In this document: piece after piece, positions 56,523-64,000 of the stretch
Layout: each line of letters starts with the position of its first letter
Position numbering within the stretch: position 1 is the first letter of the stretch
Assembly (NCBI RefSeq): GCF_000721235.1
Contig: NZ_JOFH01000015.1
Coordinates: forward strand, 62,001-126,000
Source: Streptomyces olivaceus
GTDB lineage: Bacteria; Actinomycetota; Actinomycetes; Streptomycetales; Streptomycetaceae
Reading direction: 5' to 3'
DNA length: 64,000 nt
Program-made: the position numbers and the translations under genes
The notes under the pieces: model-generated
The model's database searches: none
The model's input: the letters and a program-made list of their open reading frames with translations, nothing else
What the model was told of the DNA's origin: nothing

Positions 56523-56779
56523 ACCTCACGTCCCGGCCCGACGTCCGTGCGGGCCTTCCCCACCCTGCCACAACGCTCCGGAGTCCCCGTTTGTCCCCCC
56601 GGGTCCGGTTCACACCCGCGCCGGTCGCCGGTCGCCGTCGCGGGTGTGGACCGGATCCGGCATCCGGGGCGCGTACCGTCCGGCCTGTGACCGCCCGGTT
56701 CGGGGGTGTTCAGGGACGAGAGAGCGGAGGCCGGGCCCACGCTCGGCGGTCGGGTGCCGGCGGCCGGAAGGGGCCGGGC

Positions 56780-56795
56780 GACCGCCCTCGCGGTC
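56780..56795 (-). terminator. Hairpin overlapping the stop of the gene at 56794
   Basis: GACCGC and GCGGTC pair around CCTC, with the right arm within the stop codon region. A second stem (CACCCGCG with CGCGGGTG) lies at about 56613-56645. Confidence 0.5.
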
Positions 56796-57195
56796 AGCGG
56801 CCGTCGTACCCGGCGGTCGGCATCGACAGTCTGCGGTGCACGCAGGCCTTCATCCGGGCGTCGTACGACGGTTCCGCGTGGCCGACGGTCTCGACGCGGA
56901 CCCCTCGGCGCCCGCACTCCGCGACGAAGTCGTCGACGGAGGACAGCGCGCTCTCCAGGACCCGGCGGCTGGGCGCGACGAACAGGTCGTGGCCGGGACG
57001 CACGCCGTCCCACAACGCGTCGTGGTCGGTCCGCAGACCGCGTACCAGCAGTTCCCTGGCGACCACGTAGCCGTGCTCCGCGGCCCAGCGGGCACACATC
57101 GCGTGCTGGCTGCGGGAGTCGACCAGGAAGGGATCGTCGTCCAGCTGCTCCAGCGGCGTCAGACTCGCGATCGCCGTCACCCGCACCAGCCCCAT
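56794..57195 (-). CDS. Conserved-looking protein resembling a serine-recombinase fold
   Basis: The 133-residue protein begins MGLVRVTAIASLTPLEQLDDD. Its outline resembles the catalytic domain of small serine recombinases: VDSRSQHAMCARWAAEHGYV, GLRTDHDALWDGV, DLFVAPSRRVLESAL and CGRRGVRVETVG follow the helix-strand order. The catalytic serine is not in its expected N-terminal place and the arginine pattern is incomplete, so it would not recombine DNA. This match is weak, and the function is unknown. It is divergent from the MBL-fold gene at 57288. Confidence 0.6.
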   Translation of the reverse strand: MGLVRVTAIASLTPLEQLDDDPFLVDSRSQHAMCARWAAEHGYVVARELLVRGLRTDHDALWDGVRPGHDLFVAPSRRVLESALSSVDDFVAECGRRGVRVETVGHAEPSYDARMKACVHRRLSMPTAGYDGR

Positions 57196-57287
57196 GGGGT
57201 CCCCTCACCTCCCGCCACCTCCCGTTTTCGCCGCCGACCCTACTCCTGGACGTAGGCTTCGGGGAGTCGCGCGAAGGAGGCAAAGGG

Positions 57288-58061
57288 GTGCCGGTGGAGC
57301 TCACGTGGTGGGGTCATGCCACCTGCACGGTCGAGGATTCGGACGTCCGCGTCCTCACCGACCCTCTGTTCGTCCGCAGGCTCGCCCACCTGCGCCGACG
57401 GCGGGGGGCGGTGCCGCCGCCGGAGGCGTGGCGCGCGGACGTGGCACTGGTCTCGCACCTGCACGCCGACCATCTGCATGTGCCCTCGCTTGCGCGGCTC
57501 GCGCCGGGCACGCGCCTGCTTGTGCCCCGGGGCGCACGCCGGGCGGTGCCGGGTCTGCGCCGGCTCGGGCACCTGGAGGTGCGCGAGGTCTCCGCGGGGG
57601 ACGTGACGGACGTCGCCGACCTGCGGATACGGGCGGTGCCTGCCCGGCACGACGGGCGGCGACTGCCGGTCGGGCGGCACCGCGCCCCCGCGCTCGGCTA
57701 CGTCGTCGAGGGCGAGGCGCGGACGTACTTCGCCGGGGACACCGGGCTGTTCGACGGCATGGCCGAGGAGGTCGGGCCGGTCGACGCGGCGCTGTTGCCG
57801 GTGGGCGGCTGGGGCCCCTACCTGGGGTCGGAGCACCTGGACGCGGGGCGGGCGGCCGAGGCGCTGGCCCGGCTGGCGCCGCGCACGGCGGTACCGGTGC
57901 ACTACGGCACGTACTGGCCGATCGGGATGGACGCCGTGCGCCCCCACGAGTTCCACACGCCGGGCGACGAGTTCGTGCGCCTGTCGGCGCTGCGCGCGCC
58001 GGGGGTGGCGGTGCACCGGCTGGGGCACGGCGAGAGTGTGCGAGTGGAGGCCGCGCGGTGA
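57288..58061 (+). CDS. MBL-fold metallo-hydrolase
   Basis: The 257-residue protein begins MPVELTWWGHATCTVEDSDV. It has the dinuclear metal motif SHLHADHLHVP, the bridging region YFAGDTGLFDGM and a late histidine in AVPVHYGTYWPIG. It belongs to the UlaG/YtnP-like branch of simple metallo-hydrolases. GAAGGAGG lies 7 nt before GTG 57288. The stop overlaps the DedA start (GTGA), so the two proteins are coupled. Substrate unknown. Confidence 0.88.
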   Translation: MPVELTWWGHATCTVEDSDVRVLTDPLFVRRLAHLRRRRGAVPPPEAWRADVALVSHLHADHLHVPSLARLAPGTRLLVPRGARRAVPGLRRLGHLEVREVSAGDVTDVADLRIRAVPARHDGRRLPVGRHRAPALGYVVEGEARTYFAGDTGLFDGMAEEVGPVDAALLPVGGWGPYLGSEHLDAGRAAEALARLAPRTAVPVHYGTYWPIGMDAVRPHEFHTPGDEFVRLSALRAPGVAVHRLGHGESVRVEAAR

Positions 58062-58684
58062 GCTGGCTGGGGGACGCGGCCGTGACCCTTCCGACGGAGC
58101 CGACGCAGCAGGCGTTCGGCTATCCGTCGCTGTTTCTGCTGGTGCTGATCGGGGCGCTGGTGCCGGTGGTGCCGACGGGCGCGCTGGTGAGTTCGGCGGC
58201 CGTGGTGGCGATGCACCAGACGCTGCCGTTCGCCATGCTGATGGTGTTCGCGACGGCGTCGCTGGCAGCGTTCTGCGGGGACATGGCGCTGTACTGGCTG
58301 GGCCGGCGGGGGGTCGGCTCGAAGAACGGCTCGCGCTGGCTGGAGGCGATCCGGTCCCGGGCGCCGGAGGACCGCCTGGAGCAGGCGCAGGACAAGCTCG
58401 CCGAGCACGACGTCGCGGTGCTGGTGCTCTCCCGTCTGGTGCCGGCCGGGCGGATACCGGTGATGCTGGCCTGCCTGCTCGCCGAGTGGCCGCTGCGCCG
58501 CTTCGCCCGCGGCAACCTGCCGGCCTGCCTGGCCTGGGCGGTGACGTACCAGCTGATCGGCGTGCTCAGCGGCGCCCTGTTCGACAGGCCGTGGGAGGGT
58601 GTGGCCGCGGCGATCGCACTGACCGTGCTGGTAAGCGCGGCACCGGGGGTGTGGCGGCGGATCAGGGGGCCGGAGAAGGCGTAG
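58058..58684 (+). CDS. DedA/VTT-family membrane protein
   Basis: The 208-residue membrane protein has 4-5 hydrophobic segments and the DedA features GALVPVVPTGALVSSAAV, FCGDMALYWLGRRGV and VLSRLVPAGRIPVMLACLL. DedA proteins are linked to undecaprenyl-phosphate or phospholipid flipping and membrane potential. It is translationally coupled to the upstream MBL-fold enzyme. Confidence 0.88.
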   Translation: MSWLGDAAVTLPTEPTQQAFGYPSLFLLVLIGALVPVVPTGALVSSAAVVAMHQTLPFAMLMVFATASLAAFCGDMALYWLGRRGVGSKNGSRWLEAIRSRAPEDRLEQAQDKLAEHDVAVLVLSRLVPAGRIPVMLACLLAEWPLRRFARGNLPACLAWAVTYQLIGVLSGALFDRPWEGVAAAIALTVLVSAAPGVWRRIRGPEKA

Positions 58685-58731
58685 GCGCCCGCCGGAGAAG
58701 GCGTGAGCCCCCCCCGGAGCGGGGCGGGCCG

Positions 58732-59796
58732 CTACTCCAGGACGCGGGAACCGCCGACCGGCAGGTCCCACAGCCGCTCGCGGGGCAGGCCCGCGGCCCG
58801 CCAGGCGGCGCGTACGCGCGTGAGGGGTTCCAGTACCGGTTCGGCGGACAGGACGAAGGTGCCCCAGTGCATCGGCGCCATGTGGCGGGCGCCGACGTCC
58901 TGGGCGGCGCGCACCGCCTCCTCCGGGTCGCAGTGCACGTCGCTGAGCCACCAGCGGGGGTCGTAGGCGCCGATGGGGAGCAGGGCGAGGTCGATGCCGG
59001 GGTAGCGGCGGCCGATCCGGCCGAACCAGTGGCCGTACCCGGTGTCGCCGGCGAAGTAGACGCGCTTGCCGTCCGGGCCGGTGAGCACCCAGCCGCCCCA
59101 CAGGGTGCGGCAGGTGTCGGTGAGGGTGCGCTTGGACCAGTGGTGGGCCGGGACGAAGTCGAACCGGACGCCGTCCAGCTCGGTCGCCTCCCACCAGTCA
59201 AGCTCGGTGACGCGGGTGAAGCGGCGGCGGTGGAACCAGCGGCCGAGTCCGGCGGGCACCAGGACCGGCGTGTCGCGCGGGAGCCTGCGCAGCGTGGAGG
59301 CGTCGAGGTGGTCGTAGTGGTTGTGGCTGATGAGGACGGCGTCGACGCGCGGCACCTCGCTCCAGGGGACACCGACGGGGGTGATCCTGGCCGGGGTGCC
59401 GAGGATCCGGCGGGACCAGACGGGGTCGGTGAGCACCGTGAGGCCGCCGATCCGCACCACCCAGCTGGCGTGTCCGGCCCAGGTGACGGCGACGGTGCGG
59501 GCGTCCGCACGGGGCACCGGGCCGGGGGCGCAGGGCAGCCGGGAGACGTCGGCGAGACCGGCGGGCCCGGGTCTTGTCGCACCCTCGCGGGCGAACCGGG
59601 CGAACGCCTTCAGACCGGGCAGCGGTGCGGTCAGCCGGTCGTGGAAGGTCCGCGGCCACACCCGGAACTCGCCCGGCGGCCGGGGGGCGGCGAGTGGCGG
59701 GTACGCGGCGGCCCGGTCGGTGTCCTGGGCGGAGGCGGCGGCGGACGTGGAAGCGGACGCGGGCGGGCTCGTGGCCGGCCGGTGCTGCTGCGTCAT
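58732..59796 (-). CDS. MBL-fold hydrolase, NAPE-PLD/UlaG-like
   Basis: The 354-residue protein has an Ala/Ser-rich tail of about 30 residues. The motifs VAVTWAGHASWVVRIGGLTV, LISHNHYDHLDASTLRRLP, FVPAHHWSKRTLTDT, YFAGDTGYGHWFGRIGRRYP and MAPMHWGTFVL are typical of N-acylphosphatidylethanolamine phospholipase D-like metallo-hydrolases. It may act on phospholipid head groups. Its start overlaps the stop of the aminotransferase-like gene (ATGA). Confidence 0.88.
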   Translation of the reverse strand: MTQQHRPATSPPASASTSAAASAQDTDRAAAYPPLAAPRPPGEFRVWPRTFHDRLTAPLPGLKAFARFAREGATRPGPAGLADVSRLPCAPGPVPRADARTVAVTWAGHASWVVRIGGLTVLTDPVWSRRILGTPARITPVGVPWSEVPRVDAVLISHNHYDHLDASTLRRLPRDTPVLVPAGLGRWFHRRRFTRVTELDWWEATELDGVRFDFVPAHHWSKRTLTDTCRTLWGGWVLTGPDGKRVYFAGDTGYGHWFGRIGRRYPGIDLALLPIGAYDPRWWLSDVHCDPEEAVRAAQDVGARHMAPMHWGTFVLSAEPVLEPLTRVRAAWRAAGLPRERLWDLPVGGSRVLE

Positions 59797-61343
59797 CGCG
59801 GGGGCTCCCCTCGCTGAGCGTCGCGGAGACCGTCGAAGACCGACGTCAGACCGGTCAACGCGCGTTGCACGTGCGGCAGTTCCAACGGTTCGGGGGACGC
59901 GAGGCATTCCGCGCCCCGCGCCTCGGTGTCCGCGGCGACCAGCGGTCCGGTACCGAGCCGGACGCGCAGGGCGGGCAGGTCGTCGCCGAAGCGGTGGCCG
60001 CCGGGGGCGGGCATGCCGAGCCTGGCGGTGAGGAAGTCCTCCAGTTCCTGCGCGTCACCGACGCCCTCGGCACCGAGCGCGTCGCGCAGCGGACCGAGGT
60101 CGGCGTACAGGTGGCGGCCGGCCTGCGGGGGCCGTGCGGTGGCGCCGGCGGCGACGACGGCCGCGTGCACGGCGGCGGCCACGCGCGCGTGCAGGCGTAC
60201 GGCGGCCGAGCGGCGGATGGTGACCGGCTCGGGCTCGCCGAGGGCGTACCCGGCAGCGGCGGCCACGGGGGCGGCGACGCGGGCGCCGAGCGCGGTGAGC
60301 ACGTCGAGGACGCGCGCGTGCAGGCCGTCTCCGGCGGCGGAGGCGGGGAACCGTGCGACGGCGGCCGGCCAGCCGGGCGGCAGCAGGGCGCCGGCCAGGT
60401 CGGTGACGACGGTGACGTCCTCGGGCAGCATCTCGGCGGGACTGAGCAGCACGGTGGCGTGCGGGTCGTGCAGCGTGTCGCGCCAGGTCTCGTCGCTGAC
60501 CAGGTGCAGCCCCTCGCCCACGGCGGCCTCGACGGTCTCGTGCAGCAGCTCGGGCGGGGCGACGGTGCCGGTCGGGTCGTCGGCGACGGAGAGCACGAGC
60601 AGCCGGGGCTCGCCGCCCTCGGCGCGGACCCGGCGGACGGTCTCCAGGAGGGCGTACGGGTCGGGCACTCCCCCGGACTCGGCCGGGGTCGGCACGTGGA
60701 AGACGGGCCTGCCCAGCAGCCGCGCGTACGGTGCCCACCAGGCGGCGCAGGGACGCGGCACCAGGACGTCGCCGCCGAGCGCGGCGGTGAGGGCGAGCAG
60801 CAGGGCGCCCGGACCGGGGGCGGCGGCGAGGTGGCCCGGCCCGGTGGGCAGGCCCCGCCGGTCCCAGTAGCCGCTCGCGGCGTCCAGGAGCGCGGTGGCG
60901 CCACCGGCCGGCTCCTCACGCACCCGGCCCGCGGCGGCGGCGAGCACGGCGGACAACTCGGGCAGCACCGGCAGCCCGTCCCCGGGCATCTGCGGGCCGT
61001 ACCGCACGGGACCGTGGCCTACGGGGTCGTGGCCCCGCACGGGAACGTGGCCCACGGGGTCGTGCCCCCGCACGGGACCGTGGCCCTCGGGGTCGTGCCC
61101 CCGTCCGGACGCGCGGGGCGGGGACCCGGCGGTGTCGTGTACTGCGTCGGGGGGCTGCGGGGCCGGGTCGGGGACCACGGCACCCCGGCCGACGGGCCCT
61201 TCTTCCCCGGGTCGGCCGTGTCCCACAGGGCCCCCGTGTCCCCCAGGACCGTGCGCCGTACAGCCGTCGGCCGTGCCGGCAGGGTTCGGGGGCCGGGCGT
61301 CGCGGCCGGTGGCGGGATCGCTTGCGCGGTTCCTGTGCCCCAT
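59793..61343 (-). CDS. Aminotransferase-fold protein without any lysine
   Basis: The 516-residue protein has a disordered N-terminus (1-118, Gly/His/Pro-rich with three 11-residue repeats). A class I/II aminotransferase fold follows. The NPTG motif reads DDPTG (255-259), the pyridine-nitrogen aspartate is Asp284 in VSDETWRD, and the C-terminal arginine is in LRVRLGTG. Where the PLP-binding lysine should be (about 316, VVTDLAGALLPPGW) there is none, and no lysine occurs in the whole protein. It cannot form the internal aldimine and is probably a non-catalytic relative. GGGGAGG lies 6 nt before the ATG. It is coupled to the MBL-fold gene downstream. Confidence 0.8.
   Translation of the reverse strand: MGHRNRASDPATGRDARPPNPAGTADGCTAHGPGGHGGPVGHGRPGEEGPVGRGAVVPDPAPQPPDAVHDTAGSPPRASGRGHDPEGHGPVRGHDPVGHVPVRGHDPVGHGPVRYGPQMPGDGLPVLPELSAVLAAAAGRVREEPAGGATALLDAASGYWDRRGLPTGPGHLAAAPGPGALLLALTAALGGDVLVPRPCAAWWAPYARLLGRPVFHVPTPAESGGVPDPYALLETVRRVRAEGGEPRLLVLSVADDPTGTVAPPELLHETVEAAVGEGLHLVSDETWRDTLHDPHATVLLSPAEMLPEDVTVVTDLAGALLPPGWPAAVARFPASAAGDGLHARVLDVLTALGARVAAPVAAAAGYALGEPEPVTIRRSAAVRLHARVAAAVHAAVVAAGATARPPQAGRHLYADLGPLRDALGAEGVGDAQELEDFLTARLGMPAPGGHRFGDDLPALRVRLGTGPLVAADTEARGAECLASPEPLELPHVQRALTGLTSVFDGLRDAQRGEPPR
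61014..61112. repeat. Three 33-bp tandem repeats in the aminotransferase-like gene
   Basis: Three units of 33 nt (starts 61014, 61047 and 61080) of pattern GTGGCC(T/C)ACGGGGTCGTG encode the 11-residue motif GHDPVGHGPVR on the minus strand. Divergence between units is low, so duplication is recent. Confidence 0.85.
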
Positions 61344-61478
61344 GCGTACCTCCCCGCGGTCCTGGGTGCCGTGTGCGTGGGCGTGCCCCGGCGTCGCCGC
61401 GCCGGGTGCTCGTCACCGGTCGTTGGTCCCAGTACCCATCGTGGCCCTCCGCCATGGCTCGCGCCGCGTTCGGACGGA

Positions 61479-62639
61479 TCAGCGCTCCCCGTCCGCGCCA
61501 CGCAGGCGCAGGCGCAGCCGGTGGGCCGCCGCGCCGCACGCACCCGCGATGAGGACGCCTCCGGCGACCAGCGCGGGCACCGAGCCGCTGAGGCTGCCGC
61601 CCGCCCCTGCGTGCACGCCGTGCTCGGCGGTGCCGCCCTGGCAGGGCTTGCCCGGCACGGAGGGTTCACCGCGCGGGGCGGCGGGTTCGGGGCACGGGGG
61701 CTTGGTGGTGGCACAGGGCGTGCCGTGCGAGGAGGCGCCCGAGCGCGGGGCGGTGGATTCGCGGCACCCCGGCTCGCCGGCACCGCCCTCCTCCGGCATG
61801 GTCATGGTCGCGCTCCACGGGTCGCCCTCGCCGCCGGAGGCGTCCGGGCAGGCTCCGTCGACGGTCCAGTCGTCCGCGCCGACCTCCCTGCCCGCGGCGC
61901 CCTCCGGGGTCACGGGGTCCGCGGTGCCCGCGGGGTCGTCAGTGACCGCAAGGTCCTCAGGGATCGCCGGGGCTTTACGGTCCGCCGGTCCGGCAGGGTC
62001 GTCAGCGACCGCAGAGGTCTTCGGGACCGCGAGGGCCCCCGGGGCCGCAGGGACCGCGGAAATCGCACGGTCCGCCGGGACCGCCGAGACCGCCAGGGCC
62101 ACCGGAGCCGCACGGTCCGCCGGAGTCACGGGACCGTCGGGGCCCGCAGGGGCCACCGGGCCCGCGGCACCGGGCAGGCCCGCCGGATCTGCCGGGTTCG
62201 CCGGGTTTGCCGCCCCCTGTTCCGTGCCGAAGTCCTCGGCGGGCGCTATGCGCGCGGTGCCCCGGTAGGACGGTCCGGACGCCGTGGCCTCGTCGCCCGT
62301 GACCCTGCGCAGCGCGACGGTGCCGCCGTCGAAGGCCGCCGAGGAGGCGTCGAGCGTCGCGGGTGCCGTCTCTCCGGCGGGGCCGCACGAGACCGAGACG
62401 GTGACGGTCTCACCCGGCGCGACGTCCGCGGGGCTGACCCGGGCCGAGGCCTCTCCGGCCGCCGGGTCGACGGCGGACGGCGGAGCGACGGGCTCCCCCG
62501 GCTCGGCGGGAGGTGGCGGGACCCCGGGGTCGGCGGGCGGCGGGGGGACCCCCGGGTCGGCCGCGACCGGCCCCGCGCAGGCACCGAGAGCGGCACCGGC
62601 CAGGACGGCGGCGGACAGGGCACGGGCGGTGCGGCGCAT
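61479..62639 (-). CDS. Secreted, C-terminally membrane-anchored low-complexity protein
   Basis: The 386-residue protein has an N-terminal Sec signal ([20 protein letters not shown]; the cysteine might be lipidated, but the lipobox is poor). A Pro/Glu/Gly stretch ([20 protein letters not shown]) comes next, then a beta-rich domain ([20 protein letters not shown]). A long Ala/Pro/Asp-rich region (about 150-260) follows, then a Cys/Thr segment and a C-terminal helix ([15 protein letters not shown]) with a basic tail. GAAGGAG lies before ATG 62639. It looks like a surface protein; function unknown. The central region is built of 9-nt periodic DNA. Confidence 0.72.
   Translation of the reverse strand: MRRTARALSAAVLAGAALGACAGPVAADPGVPPPPADPGVPPPPAEPGEPVAPPSAVDPAAGEASARVSPADVAPGETVTVSVSCGPAGETAPATLDASSAAFDGGTVALRRVTGDEATASGPSYRGTARIAPAEDFGTEQGAANPANPADPAGLPGAAGPVAPAGPDGPVTPADRAAPVALAVSAVPADRAISAVPAAPGALAVPKTSAVADDPAGPADRKAPAIPEDLAVTDDPAGTADPVTPEGAAGREVGADDWTVDGACPDASGGEGDPWSATMTMPEEGGAGEPGCRESTAPRSGASSHGTPCATTKPPCPEPAAPRGEPSVPGKPCQGGTAEHGVHAGAGGSLSGSVPALVAGGVLIAGACGAAAHRLRLRLRGADGER
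61900..62210. repeat. 9-nt periodic region inside the surface-protein gene
   Basis: The DNA repeats words such as GGTCCGCCG, GGACCGCCG, AGACCGCCA and GGGCCACCG at 9-nt spacing. In the real frame it gives Ala/Pro/Asp-rich triplets; in an alternative minus-strand frame it would read Gly-X-X collagen-like. It looks expanded by slippage. Confidence 0.6.
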
Positions 62640-62850
62640 GGGGCGGGCTCCTTCGAGCAACGGCTGCGGGGGCACGGCACTCGCGCCCCCTCGGCCATCA
62701 CAGCCCGCCCGGCGCGGGCCCGCCCGTCACCGTGCGCCGTTCGCGCGAACGGGCCGTCCGAGTGAGTGAGCGAGGGTCACCGCCGTCGCGGGCAGGGCTC
62801 GCGGGACGGCCCGGGACCGCGCCCGCCCCTGCGCCCCGGTCACGCCCCGG
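62640..62850. other. Intergenic region between the sigma factor and surface-protein genes
   Basis: The 211-nt gap should hold the surface-protein promoter and the sigma-factor terminator. GCCCG/CGGGC-type short pairs are present, but no single convincing hairpin or gene was found. Confidence 0.4.
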
Positions 62851-63645
62851 TCAGGCCCCCGGCTCCCGCAGCACCTGCTCCCGCACCCGGTCGCAGCAGC
62901 GGCTGATCAGCCGGGAGACGTGCATCTGCGAGATGCCGAGCCGATCGGCGATGCGGCTCTGGGTCATGTCGTCGAAGAAGCGCATGTAGAGGATGGCGCG
63001 CTCGCGGTCGGGCAGCGCGGCGAGGCGGTCCCTGACGGCCTCGCGGTCGACGACGGTGTCGAGGGCCGGGTCGGGGCCGCCGAGGGCGTCGCTCAGCGAG
63101 TAGCCGTCCTCGCTGCCGGGGAGTTGCGCGTCCAGGGACAGCGCGGTGAAGCTCTCCAGTGCTTCGAGTCCGGCGCGGACCTCCGCCTCGCTCAGGTCGG
63201 CGTGCTCGGCGACCTCGGCGACGGTGGGCTCGCGGCCCGGGACGCTCTGGGACAGCTCCTGGCGGGCGAGGCGCACCCGGTTGCGCAGTTCCTGGACCCG
63301 GCGCGGCACGTGCAGGGTCCACATGTGGTCGCGGAAGTGCCGCTTGATCTCCCCCGTGATGGTGGGCACGGCGTAGCTCTCGAAGGCGTTGCCGAGCTCG
63401 GGGTCGTAGCGGTCGACGGCCTTGACCAGGCCGAGGGCCGCGACCTGGCGCAGGTCCTCGTAGCTCTCGCCGCGGCTGCGGAACCGTCCGGCGAGCCGTT
63501 CGGCCATGGGGAGCCAGGCCTCGACGATCCCGTCGCGGACCGCGTCGCGCTCGGGGCCGCCGGGCAGGGTGGCGAGCCGACGGAAGGCGTCGGCGGTGTC
63601 GGGGGCGTCGTCGTGCGGGTGCTTCACGCTGGCGTGGATCGGCAT
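62851..63645 (-). CDS. SigB/SigF/SigG-family RNA polymerase sigma factor
   Basis: The 264-residue protein begins MPIHASVKHPHDDAPDTADA. It has sigma region 2 (AERLAGRFRSRGESYEDLRQ, LGLVKAVDRYDPELGNAFES, YAVPTITGEIKRHFRDHMWT), region 3 (PRRVQELRNRVRLARQEL) and region 4 (YMRFFDDMTQSRIADRLGIS, QMHVSRLISRC). It is a group 3 stress/sporulation type, of which Streptomyces has about nine. ATG 63645 has AAGGAG 12 nt upstream; an in-frame longer reading to 63792 adds a basic, Pro-rich tail unlike the family. No anti-sigma gene is adjacent. Confidence 0.92.
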   Translation of the reverse strand: MPIHASVKHPHDDAPDTADAFRRLATLPGGPERDAVRDGIVEAWLPMAERLAGRFRSRGESYEDLRQVAALGLVKAVDRYDPELGNAFESYAVPTITGEIKRHFRDHMWTLHVPRRVQELRNRVRLARQELSQSVPGREPTVAEVAEHADLSEAEVRAGLEALESFTALSLDAQLPGSEDGYSLSDALGGPDPALDTVVDREAVRDRLAALPDRERAILYMRFFDDMTQSRIADRLGISQMHVSRLISRCCDRVREQVLREPGA

Positions 63646-64000
63646 GGTGCGTCGCAACTCCTTCGGAGCGCGGGGCCCTGCCGTCGCCGCCGGGTGCGGC
63701 TGCTGCCCGCCGGGTGCGACCCGCGCCGCGGACGGCGCCGGAGGTCGGGAGACCTTCGGCGCACGGGCGGGGCGGCACCGGTACGACGACACGGCCCTTG
63801 GTTCGGGCGGTCACCGTGGGAGGGCGTGAGGGGCTGGACGGACTCATCCGTGCCGGCGTCGCGCCGCTCCCACGGACGTGCCTCCTGTCCGAAGCACTGT
63901 GTCTGCACCTGCCCCCTGCTCCCCACGGCAAACACCCGGATGTGCCGTGCGCGCCGCCGGCGCCGGTCGCGCCGCCCCGCGCCGCAGGTCAGCCCTTGCG
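63646..64000. other. Region upstream of the sigma-factor gene
   Basis: The 355-nt stretch holds no supported complete gene. On the minus strand GTTT, about 14 nt, then GGGGCA (around 63910-63935) faintly resembles a SigB-type promoter (GNNT-N14-16-GGGTAC/T), which would fit autoregulation. A minus-strand TGA at 63989-63991 preceded by CGCAAGGGC could be the 3' end of a gene entering from the right, but twelve bases cannot establish it. Confidence 0.35.

Noticed and set aside
62002..62388. A collagen-like protein on the minus strand
   Set aside because: The Gly-X-X reading is a shifted frame within the surface-protein gene. The real frame has a ribosome-binding site, signal peptide and C-terminal anchor.
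59574..62765. A 1063-codon plus-strand frame spanning three minus-strand genes
   Set aside because: It is Gly/Arg-rich without motifs and runs across intergenic DNA. The minus-strand genes beneath it have ribosome-binding sites and family motifs.
63989..64000. 3' end of another minus-strand gene at the right edge
   Set aside because: The triplets CGC AAG GGC TGA are compatible with a gene end, but twelve bases are too few to call a feature.

Overview
The window is from a Streptomyces chromosome. The evidence is the very high G+C with strong third-position bias, GTG and TTG starts, twin-arginine lipoproteins, a canonical CebR box in front of a GH6 cellulase, a SigB/F-type sigma factor, and a DUF5753-type HTH regulator. 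No rRNA, tRNA, CRISPR array or intact transposase was seen. Everything here comes from reading the sequence; no database search was run, so family names rest on motifs and remembered family features.

Layout. (a) 1-8474: a secondary succinyl-CoA ligase (sucCD) diverges from a thiamine-diphosphate decarboxylase, formyl-CoA:oxalate CoA-transferase, ADP-forming acyl-CoA ligase and oxalate/formate-type MFS carrier. (b) 8577-17677: a Tat-exported TIM-barrel protein, then seven coupled genes forming an ebo-type cluster (EboA, TatD-like, UbiA, EboE, phosphodiesterase), in which the sugar-phosphate cyclase is an inositol-phosphate synthase. (c) 17853-29228: a large secreted sugar enzyme (sorbosone dehydrogenase, PKD, CBM6, ThuA, DUF1080), a TIM-barrel isomerase, a Gfo/Idh/MocA dehydrogenase, a ribose-type ABC importer and a ROK regulator. 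(d) 29500-39895: a GntR regulator, a KAS III-like enzyme, a second oxalate/formate MFS carrier with a 47-residue companion, a PanE-like reductase, a formate dehydrogenase split over three genes, and fdhD. (e) 40107-50580: sialidase, a bile-acid-symporter gene whose 3' end is replaced by a repeat, a LysR regulator, acyl-CoA synthetase, aldo/keto reductase, methyltransferase and GH6 cellulase. (f) 50581-64000: methyltransferase, pterin dehydratase, HTH regulator, a decayed nitrate reductase operon keeping only narJ, OsmC, a membrane phosphodiesterase, two MBL-fold proteins, DedA, a lysine-free aminotransferase homologue, a secreted low-complexity protein and a sigma factor.

How the parts fit. 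Regions (a) and (d) look like one oxalate/formate regulon. Oxalate would be activated by Frc, decarboxylated to formyl-CoA, and formate oxidised by the NAD-linked dehydrogenase; the PanE-like protein may reduce oxalyl-CoA to glyoxylate. Three control regions (sucCD/oxc, carrier/panE-like, gntR) share an A+T-rich site built on TTCGTC(G/T)AC with GT-N2-AC cores, suggesting control by the GntR protein at 29500. In region (c), the ROK gene and the secreted enzyme gene each carry a CTTTnTCC-N7-GGACAAAG palindrome about 167 nt before the start, so import, intracellular oxidation and extracellular cleavage of a sugar are probably controlled together.
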